Assembly: GCF_014356525.2 (NCBI RefSeq)
Contig: NC_052516.1
Coordinates: 23,766,154 to 23,830,153 of the forward strand
Direction: 5' to 3'
DNA: 64,000 bases
From: Nilaparvata lugens
Lineage: Eukaryota; Arthropoda; Insecta; Hemiptera; Delphacidae
Position numbers and translations under genes: made by a program
The notes under the pieces: generated by a model
Told to the model about the DNA's origin: nothing
Databases searched by the model: none
The model's input: only the letters and a program-made list of their open reading frames with translations
Shown: one piece after another, positions 56,591-64,000 of the stretch
Position numbering within the stretch: the stretch's first letter is position 1
Layout: the number at the start of each line of letters is the position of its first letter

Positions 56591-58749
56591 TGTGCCGGGC
56601 ACTCTCTTTAATTCAGGCCTTTTCCCAAGTTATAATAGTAAATTTAATACGCAATAGACTAGAGCCATTATTGTAAGTGAGTTAGCGAAATAAATTATTT
56701 TCTCTCTCTATTATGAACGGCCATGACTTCGAGTTTCCCATGATAGATATTTAAAAATTGTGGCTCCGAGTCGTCGAGGAATGTAGATTATGGATTTATC
56801 TCTAAAACTTAGCCTTCGTGTCGCCACATAAAGTGCGATAAGCTGGAAAACAGCAAGCATTGAAATTATAACAAACTACCGATTTTGCAGTTACTATTTG
56901 GTCCAAAGGCTCTATAAGCCACGCGACGATTGGTCAAATTGATTCCTTTCGCCCAATAGGAGACCTGTTTCTAAATACAGTAGTGGGGATTCCCCAGCCG
57001 CTAGACCAGATTACGTTCCGGAGGACACTTTGCTAGGAGCACTACGAGAGTAAAGATGTAGTCATTATGTTTCGCCCTTTTTGGGCAGGTTTACAAGTTT
57101 ATTTCATAGTTAATGTAGGAGCTAGTTTTATTTTTTATTAATGTTTAAATTTACTAGTAGTGCCATGTCCTGAAAGGTTTAATTGTGTTTCTTCATCATG
57201 TACGAATAATTGTTTCTTCAAATAACCGCTAAGGTACGTAAACTAAGGTTAAAATATAATTTAGGAAAATTAATTAAGTGAAACTTCAATCAAAAGATTT
57301 TATCAACAAAGCCTGTTATTTTTCAAGTTAATAATATTGATTGAGAATAATCCTTTTGATTTTATTAGTGATGGAAGATACTTATAATTTTTTTCTACAG
57401 AAGTATAGAAAGTTTTCAGTTACGTTACATTTGAGTTATTGTTCCTGGAGATATATTATCGTAGAGTATTGCTGAAAGTCAGGAAGATAGCCTTTAAATT
57501 GAAATGAAACTTTTAAGAATTGTTCATATTGAGTTTATGACATTTTTTAATTTATATTTTTCAGACTCTGTTTTCTTATGTCATTAGGGCTTTTGAATGA
57601 TTTAGTGAATTTTTTAAGATAGAAATCTTAATAGACAAAGAAGAAAGTTTTCTTTTCCATGAAATTAATATTAAAAAATGTTGGCTAGCGCACAAGTTTC
57701 CAATAATACTAGTTGAACTACTATATGAAAAATTATATTTGATTTTGCAAACCAAACGAAAAATATCATAAAAGTTAACATCATAATTAATGAAGTATTC
57801 ATTTTTCTAAAAGCATTATATTAATTTATTACGAGTGTTTTCATAAAGTTGTTTTGTATATTAATGACACTCTGGCAAGTAAATTTGTTTTAAATCTGTT
57901 AAATTTTGAGAATGAAATCAGAACGTCAAGATAAAATCTAAATTGAATAACAGAAGAGACTCCTGTTTTAGCTTTTGATGAATTGTAGGAAGAGTTAGAA
58001 ATTAATGCTGAAATACATTTATTTACAGCGGTTCATGTGTGTCCCCAAACCAACTTCTTGTACTACCACCCCTTTGGTTCTGCAACTTTATGTAACACCG
58101 CTTCAAGACACCCGTTCAGACGACAGGTCTAGGGACGTAAGAGGACGTCGCCGTCAAGCCAAATTCAACCGGTAAAAGTTCACCGCCAAAAACAAGGTAC
58201 TGTAACCCCGACGATAAAGCAACGTACAAACCAACGAAAGTGCAGTGTAGTGAAACAAAGGTTCATTCGAGAATGTCAATAAAAAGTGGGGATTCAAAAT
58301 TATTATGAAATGGGTTATATGGGTTACTATCGACGAAATTTGGGTTCAACGGGTTTTTTTCTTTCTTGAGTAATTTCATGTTGAAATTGATTGATTATTT
58401 TATGACTGATCTTGTTTGGTTTTGTGACGTATTGCTATCTAAACGGGGATAGTAATGCGCCCCCGAATCAGATGAAGAATGTCAACAAAGTAACATGATA
58501 TTGTTGTTTCTGTTGTTCGATTTTAGTTGCCAATGTTTATTGAAACTGTTTGTATTTTTCAATTATTTCAAATTGTAGTGTTATTCTATAGTATAAACCT
58601 ATTAAATCAGGCATGGCAAGATTAATTGAAGTTTTCTTGACTCTAGCCCGTTCACCTGCATGAATTAGGTATAGACTCGGGTATTTTCTAGATGTGCCGG
58701 CCTATTTCTAAATTCTAAATTTTATTCAAAATTATCTTCTTCAGGCACA
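56591..58749 (+). repeat. 3' LTR, 2159 bp
   Basis: Differs from the 5' LTR at four places by eye: TTTAGTGAATT for TTTAGTAAATT, an extra A in GACAAAGAAG, CTAGTTGAAC for CTAGTCGAAC, and GATTGATTAT for GATTGGTTAT. Followed by the ATTG duplication. Confidence 0.9.
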
Positions 58750-58753
58750 ATTG

Positions 58754-59516
58754 AAAGAATGCAGGAGATGAAGCTGGGATAAGAACCGATATCTCTTCTA
58801 CAACTCTCTAGTCAAAACCAATCGTGGAGAGAGTCTTCCAGGAATGGAAATGTGATTGATTCGATTGATTCTGGGAGATTCTATTCAGGTCAGCACTCTA
58901 GTTGATATTGTTCGATTGAAAAATCTATTGGTTTCCCAAGAACTGCATCAATGTTTACGAATTGTGCTCAAGAAAACCGAGCATCATTTAAGGATCAAGA
59001 TCAAGTGCGTGAAGTACCTCATCTCTTATTTATGCTTCAGTGAATTTATTTTCATCTCTAACCTATTTTTCTGTGAAATCAATCATTTTCTTTTCCAATT
59101 ATTATTTCCCTGATCCAGTGAATCTGATCAGTTCCAGATTCATTTCAATCCTTTTTTTCTTTGGAATCAATCAACTTTTTTTCAATAATTGTTCTCATAA
59201 TCCCTGCTCCAGTGAATCTGATGAGTTTCAGATTCATTTCAATCTTTGTTTTCTGTGGAGCATCAATCATTATCTTTTGTGAATGTTTTCATCATCTATT
59301 TGTCCATCGTTTTGTTGAACAAGCGTTAGTGAGTTTTCACTTTTGAATTACTTAAGGCCAACGTCGTTGTCCGTCTGTGTGTATGTTCTACAATAACTTT
59401 AGCAAGAATTGATGAATCAGCTTCAAATTTTGAACACGTATTCTTCGAACCTTTTCACAGGTCAAGTTCATTGGACAACAAAATTGACTCACTCCTTCGT
59501 CCTTTTCCAGGATATG
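58754..59516. other. No gene supported
   Basis: AT-rich. A near-duplicate phrase CCAGTGAATCTGATCAGTT / CCAGTGAATCTGATGAGTT at about 59116 and 59210 indicates a roughly 94-bp tandem duplication, continued as CAGATTCATTTCAATC in both. The stretch 59355-59510 reads like an interspersed repeat. Confidence 0.55.
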
Positions 59517-59686
59517 AAGGTGCGTACAGATTTACGCACCGCTAACATGAGCAATTCACTTTTAATCAGCTGATGCCAAGCTTTTTATATCTATATCTTA
59601 TACCGTTTCTTTAAAAATACAGATATAGTCAGCTGATTAAAAGTGGATTGCTCATGTTCGCGGCACGTATATCTGTACACACCTTA
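59517..59686. mobile_element. MITE with AAGGTGCGTACAGA ends, copy 1
   Basis: Inverted ends AAGGTGCGTACAGA / TCTGTACACACCTT plus inner CATGAGCAATTCACTTTTAA pairing with TTAAAAGTGGATTGCTCATG. About 170 bp. Confidence 0.8.
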
Positions 59687-59849
59687 AGAATAACATTGAA
59701 AGTGCATAAGAAAAAAATTATTATGATTCAGTCAGCTGAAGAACTTATTGCATGCAATCACTACAGGTTTTCCATTCATTCATAACAACAGCTGAGGCTA
59801 TTTGGGAGCTATCACACGCGCTGACACATGATTCCAGCTGGTTAATATC

Positions 59850-60071
59850 AAGGTGCGTACAGATATACGCGCCTCCAACCTGCTCTCAGCCCTGCACACT
59901 CAGCCCTCGTTCTGCATTCGCTCCGCCCACGCTCCGCACTCGCACCGATGATGAACGTTACAGGAAATGTTAGCTCTTCTCGCGTTCCACTCTTGCTTCC
60001 CGGTCGATCATCAATCGATCTGCTCGAGTGACGTTCGGTTGCGGAGCAGAGCGAAAGTCTGTACGCACCTT
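59850..60071. mobile_element. MITE with AAGGTGCGTACAGA ends, copy 2 (different, G+C-rich core)
   Basis: Ends AAGGTGCGTACAGATATACG and AGTCTGTACGCACCTT match copy 1. The 190-bp core is G+C-rich (GCCCACGCTCCGCACTCGCA region) and unrelated to copy 1, with GCAGATCGATTGATG-type inverse pairing weak. Confidence 0.65.
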
Positions 60072-60151
60072 TAGATGTTGAAGCGACAGAGTAATATTTG
60101 AAGAGTAATATTTCAATTCAAATAGGATCCTTAATGAAACCTACTGTCAAA

Positions 60152-60538
60152 TGATTCTTGTAACAGAAATATTATCTGTTTTCATAATTTCATCAACTCT
60201 GTATAATTAAAAGTTGCAGGTTTCAAAAATTACAATGCAACAGTTTTTGAGCGAGTTCTTCAATCCAAGGGTTACTAGTGTATCTATATTGTAGTTTTTG
60301 ATATTCGATTGTTTTTATCTTCTATTTGCTCATGATTTTGCATACCTCAATTCTAGTTGATTAGGTTGAGGTTATTCAACTAAATGATACAAATTTCCCT
60401 TATAGATATACTAGTAACCCTTGGATTGAAGAACTCGCTCAAGAACTGTTGTATTGTAATTTTCGAAACCTGCAACTTTTAATTATACAGAGTTGATGAA
60501 AATTATGAAAACAGCTGAATATTTCTTTTACAAGATCG
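60152..60538. mobile_element. Long inverted repeat, MITE/foldback-like, 387 bp
   Basis: The left arm (60152-60285) contains CATCAACTCTGTATAATT, AAAAGTTGCAGG, GAGCGAGTTCTTCAATCCAA and GGGTTACTAGTG. The right arm mirrors each at 60405-60538. The loop is about 110 bp and there is no gene. Confidence 0.8.
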
Positions 60539-60539
60539 T

Positions 60540-61120
60540 ACGCAATGAAACGAGCCATGAACTTGCAACAAATATATCAGAAACAAATCATGTTACATCT
60601 CATACTTCAACTCTGCACGACTCTTTAAAAACAGATCTGGTTTGTCACAGAAAACGCAAATCCCTCATATCTCCAGAAGGCTGTTGGAAAAACTTCTTGC
60701 CTAACTTTAAATCCTACTTGTGTCCGAGAGGAACCTATTTGCAAATTAAACATCTGACAACACTAATGTGTCAATAATACATCTCTCTTCTCCGTTCTCA
60801 AGGTGTAAACCCTCTTCAAAACCACGTTATCACAAATTTTGATCCTACTCTGTTAAAAAGATGTTGACAAAGTTCTGGCTGTAACTAATGCATGCCCTCA
60901 ATTTACAACACATTACAAATCCGTTAGGCTTATGTCTCCTTAGTTATTCCTTAGATACTATTTTTTTCCCACAGTATTCTTACTCACTCCAACAAATTAC
61001 GAAACCATTTGACTTATACTATCACTATATTTTCTCTCACAATATTCCCATGCCCTTCAAATATTACAATTAGTGATCATTCTTAAGACATTAAGACATC
61101 TTAGAAGATTCTGCAGAACT
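60540..61120. other. No gene supported
   Basis: AT-rich. The 94-codon frame at 60493-60777 starts inside the palindrome arm and has no recognisable domain. ACAAATTACGAAACCATTTG / ACACATTACAAATCCGTTAG phrases near 60908 and 60991 suggest a diverged duplication of about 83 bp. Confidence 0.45.
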
Positions 61121-61131
61121 ATGAATACTAC

Positions 61132-61403
61132 CATAAAGAAACAATAGCTTGAGTAGCTATCCCATGGTTTAGGGCGTTTTCGCAACTTTTACTGTTATCT
61201 CAAGCTGATAGTCCACGTATTTCTTTCCCAAAAAGGTGTGTGACGCTGGTAGTCTCTCATATTATGCCGTTCATACACACTTACCCGGCCAAAACAGTAA
61301 AAATCTTCAATAATCGATAGTAATCGACTTGAGATAACAGTAAAAGTTGCGACATAAAAGCCCTATACCATGGGATATCTACTTAAGCTATTGTCTCTCT
61401 ATG
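61132..61403 (+). mobile_element. MITE, CATAGAGAAAC family, copy 3 (perfect 7-bp TSD)
   Basis: 272 bp, starts CATAAAGAAACAATAG, ends TTGTCTCTCTATG, flanked by ATACTAC at 61125-61131 and 61404-61410. Confidence 0.85.
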
Positions 61404-61465
61404 ATACTACTCAGATCTTTCCCCCACTTATTCCATTCTTCACATACCCTTTCACTCTCGCTCCA
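61404..61465 (+). repeat. Arm of an inverted duplication (partner at 63890-63960)
   Basis: ATACTACTCAGATCTTTCCC, CACTTATTCCATTCTTCACA and TACCCTTTCACTCTC appear inverted, with few differences, at 63890-63960, beside another copy of the same MITE. Confidence 0.8.
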
Positions 61466-61469
61466 TCTT

Positions 61470-62090
61470 CTCCTCCCTCTGTGAGTCCTAAACCTCTGTC
61501 AGCGACTCAAATCTTGCCTGAGAATGAATTTGACATCTTCACAATAACCTATTTTCAAATACTCATTTACTCAGACATGACATTCTAGAACATTCTGGGG
61601 ACACACAAATTCAAATTTACGGCTGCTACAAACAGTACAGTGTCAGCCGGCTAAAAACAGTACAATTTTAGTTTCGCATCCTGTATGGTCTGAGACACAT
61701 TAATTATTCCGGCTTCAGTCCCAATGGTAACTGCTTTCAGATTGTACGAGTATGGAAATATTCGCTTTAAACCTGACTTTGAACAGGTTGACAGTCTGGT
61801 TTTCTAGCTATGTAAAACGGCAACGAGTTTTCAATTTGCATCAGGTATAGTGAGATTCACTTAGATCTGACAGTTTTGGTGAAATAGGGAACATCCAGTT
61901 CATAAATAGAGATTGCTGTCTTTTCGAAATAAATGTCACCATAGAAGCGTGGATTATTATAAGCATGAATTCCTCGAAATCTCTGATGGAACACTTTTTC
62001 TTCTATTAAACCCTTTGACAAGAACAGGAGATCGGAGAGCATCAGATCTTTCAGTCTCTTCCATTCACTCACCCACAATCTCTCTTCTAG
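61470..62090. other. No gene supported
   Basis: No recognisable repeat or coding motif. The 73-codon minus frame at 61857-62078 is unsupported. Confidence 0.45.
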
Positions 62091-62091
62091 T

Positions 62092-62480
62092 CATTCTCTC
62101 TCTCTCTCTTAATATAGTAACATACATGAATAAAGAACTCTAATCTGATCTCAAATCTCTCTCTCTCTCTCTGCCTCTCATGTTTCAACATGTTTCAAAT
62201 CCTGGAAATGGCATCAATGTTGGAACATGTTGTGATGAAATAATTCAAAAAGGGTACTGAGATTTTTATTTTTCTTTCTATTTATGAATAAAGAAATCCA
62301 ATCTGATCATAAAAATCTCTCACTCTCTCTCTCTCACTACCTCTCACTCTCTCTTTGTTGTGTCGCAAAGAGGACTTAGAGTCCTAACTCCACCCTGAAT
62401 AAAAGTAGTTATTCCCTCTTTTTCTCTGTTCCTCACTCACACTCTCTCGCTCTCTTACACACACTCTCTCTTTCTCTTCC
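62092..62480 (+). repeat. (CT)n tracts with retroelement tail fragments
   Basis: AATATAGTAACATACATGAATAAAGAACTC at about 62112 (in part) and a similar tail at 63652 flank (CT)n. 62345-62410 carries GAGGACTTAGAGTCCTAAC and GAATAAAAGTAG, another short 3' end. Confidence 0.55.
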
Positions 62481-62709
62481 GGTCGTGTGTTGATGGGAAT
62501 TATACTCTTCTCAGAGAATCGACAATTATTTGTTGAAACACCGCCGATTTATGAAGTGACATCACAATTTCATATGTTCGTCATATTCTAATTGCATTCA
62601 ATCTTTATTCCCATTGATTAATTATCTATACTTTGTAAAATTCGTTGAATAATTAGCATTACCGTCATTTAATGTGAATTAGTGTATAATGTATAAGATA
62701 TTCATCTCG

Positions 62710-62880
62710 GGCCACTCCCGTGATTCGGATGGACACGTTAAGCCGTCGGTCCCGGCTGCCTTAAAGGCAGTCGTTAGGTCATGTCAGAGGCCCTGAAATT
62801 GATCAGTTGCGACCTGAAAACTCTGACAGGAGTGAGAGCCAGCCAGGTCACTCGATTTTATTATTATTATCATTATTATT
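62710..62880 (+). repeat. LINE 3'-end fragment (CGGTCCCGGCTGCC family), copy 2
   Basis: GCCACTCCCGTGATTCGGAT then the same blocks as 44926-45056, ending CCAGGTCACTCGAT and (TTA)n. A second tail phrase (AAACCAGTAAATATTGTAAC, AATAAAGAAATC) follows up to Helitron D. Confidence 0.75.
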
Positions 62881-62926
62881 TTAGTGTATAAACCAGTAAA
62901 TATTGTAACATACATTAATAAAGAAA

Positions 62927-63632
62927 TCTATATATATAAAAGCGAAATGGCACTCACTGACTGACTGACTGACTGACTGACTGACTCACTCACTCACTCA
63001 CTCACTCACTCACTCGCATAACTAAAAATCTACCGGACCAAAAACGTTCAAATTTGGTAGGTATGTTCAGTTGGCCCTTTAGAGGCGCACTAAGGAATCT
63101 TTTGGCAAAATTCTAACTCTAAGGGTTGTTTTTAAGGGTTTAAAGTTCGTCTTTTAGCATGTATATTCTTCTTCTCCCAATCTCTTAATTATAATTGAAA
63201 TTTCCATATCATATGTTACTATAGAACTATAATCTAGATAGAGTACCTCTTCGAAACAGTTGTTAACTGGCAAATAAATTAATAATTTTGTCGGGTTGGC
63301 ATTAAGTTGAGTTGACTTTGTTAGGTTGGCACCAAGTTGAAGATTTAAATGCATTTATCGCGGAAAAATTGATTGGGCACTGCTACTTCAATCCTGGGAA
63401 TATTATATTACTAGCCGTCAGGCTCGCTTCGCTCGCCATATCCGTTTAGCCAGACGTTTAGTCTGGACCCCTGACTGGATTGTCCTAACATATGATAAAA
63501 AAGCACAAATGAAAAATGCAGGCGAGCGAAGCGAGCCTGCTGATCTCATTCTTGGACGATCCAGTCGGGGGTCCAGGGGGCGGAGCCCCCTGGCTAGACG
63601 GATATGGCGAGCGAAGCGAGCCTGACGGCTAG
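62927..63632 (+). mobile_element. Helitron-like non-autonomous element D
   Basis: Starts TCTATATATATAAAAGCGAA after an A, has long GACT/CACT tracts, and ends GAGCCTGACGGCTAG before a T. At 63411 it contains CTAGCCGTCAGGCTCGC, the inverse of its own 3' terminus, so 63411-63632 is a palindromic 3' module. A perfect CCAGGGGGC/GCCCCCTGG stem lies inside. No ORF. Same subfamily as B. Confidence 0.87.
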
Positions 63633-63686
63633 TTTAATATAATCTCTCTCTAAATATAGTAACATACATAAATGAAGAACTCCACG

Positions 63687-63869
63687 TATTTCTTTCCCAA
63701 AAAGGTGTGTGACGCTGGTAGTCTCTCATATCATGCCGTTCATACACACTTACCCGGCCAAAACAGTAAAAATCTTCAATAATCGATAGTAATCGACTTG
63801 AGATAACAGTAAACGTTGCGACATAAAAGCCCTCTACCATGGGATATCTACTTACGCTATTGTTTCTCT
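63687..63869 (+). mobile_element. MITE, CATAGAGAAAC family, copy 4 (left part missing)
   Basis: CCACGTATTTCTTTCCC onward is nearly identical to 61213-61403, ending TTGTTTCTCTATG. The first 80 bp are replaced by a retroelement tail (AACATACATAAATGAAGAACT). Confidence 0.8.
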
Positions 63870-63966
63870 ATGGTAGTTTTATGGTGGTCTTATGGAGTGA
63901 GAGTGAAAGGGTATGTGAAGGATAGAATAAGTGAGGGAAAGATCTGAGTAGTATCATAGAGAAACA

Positions 63967-64000
63967 ATAGCGTAAGTAGATATCCCATGGTATAGGGCAT
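63967..64000 (+). mobile_element. MITE, CATAGAGAAAC family, copy 5 (cut by window end)
   Basis: Left end CATAGAGAAACAATAGCG onward, preceded by GTAGTAT, the inverse of ATACTAC at copy 3. It lies in the inverted duplication described at 61404. Confidence 0.75.

Larger units (their letters stand above)
50385..58749 (+). mobile_element. Young non-coding LTR retroelement (LARD-like), 8365 bp
   Basis: Two 2.16-kb direct terminal repeats (50385-52542 and 56591-58749) bound a 4048-bp interior. LTR ends are TGTGCC...GGCACA. The host duplication ATTG lies at 50381-50384 and 58750-58753. A purine run GGAAGGAAGGGGAG abuts the 3' LTR, which sets the plus orientation. I count three substitutions and one 1-bp indel between the LTRs, so insertion is recent. 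No gag, protease, RT, RNase H or integrase is present on either strand; the longest frames are about 70-80 codons. It must depend on enzymes supplied by another element. Confidence 0.9.

Noticed and set aside
50385..58749. Endogenous retrovirus or viral integration with coding genes
   Set aside because: Neither strand of the 4-kb interior shows gag, protease, RT, integrase or envelope motifs; only short random frames exist.

Overview
The window is non-coding eukaryotic DNA dominated by transposable elements and low-complexity sequence. It is AT-rich and contains non-LTR retrotransposons, tRNA-derived SINEs, Helitron-like elements, pogo-like and other MITEs, and long purine/pyrimidine microsatellites. 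This looks like an insect genome. A hemipteran (for example a planthopper) is my best guess from the overall look of the repeats, but that is an inference. No exon of a host protein gene could be supported; every recognisable coding stretch belongs to a retroelement and is broken.

Layout. 0-7.5 kb: a LINE 3' fragment, a palindromic MITE, AACGAT arrays, a nested foldback (about 4.6-6.1 kb) and purine-rich satellite. 7.5-11.2 kb: a minus-strand CR1/Jockey-like LINE with decayed endonuclease and reverse transcriptase, then a 47-bp minisatellite, a GAA tract, and a separate LINE ORF1 fragment (13.2-13.9 kb). 15-21 kb: a cluster of one SINE family, one copy split by a solo LTR, and a 108-bp GA-rich minisatellite. 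21-26 kb: pyrimidine tracts, two tandem copies of a TG-repeat-carrying element and a 7-bp-TSD MITE. 27-35 kb: Helitron A, a 39-bp minisatellite split by a pogo-like element, and the inverted sister of that pogo copy. 37.7-48.7 kb: a 155-bp C-rich minisatellite, CTT/CCT tracts, a third TG-repeat element, and Helitrons B and C. 50.4-58.75 kb: an 8.4-kb LTR retroelement with 2.16-kb LTRs. 59-64 kb: palindromic MITEs, an inverted duplication and Helitron D.

The most notable object is the 50385-58749 element. Its LTRs are almost identical (I count three substitutions and one indel), it has a 4-bp ATTG target duplication, TGTGCC...GGCACA ends and a polypurine tract, yet its 4-kb interior has no ORF above about 80 codons. 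It is a young, large, non-autonomous LTR element (LARD-like). The sequence directly after its 5' LTR is complementary to the first 16 nt of initiator tRNA-Met rather than to a tRNA 3' end, and each LTR carries a perfect palindromic NF-kappaB-type site. Nothing here forms an operon or pathway; the functional relationships are those between autonomous and non-autonomous mobile elements and their nested insertions.
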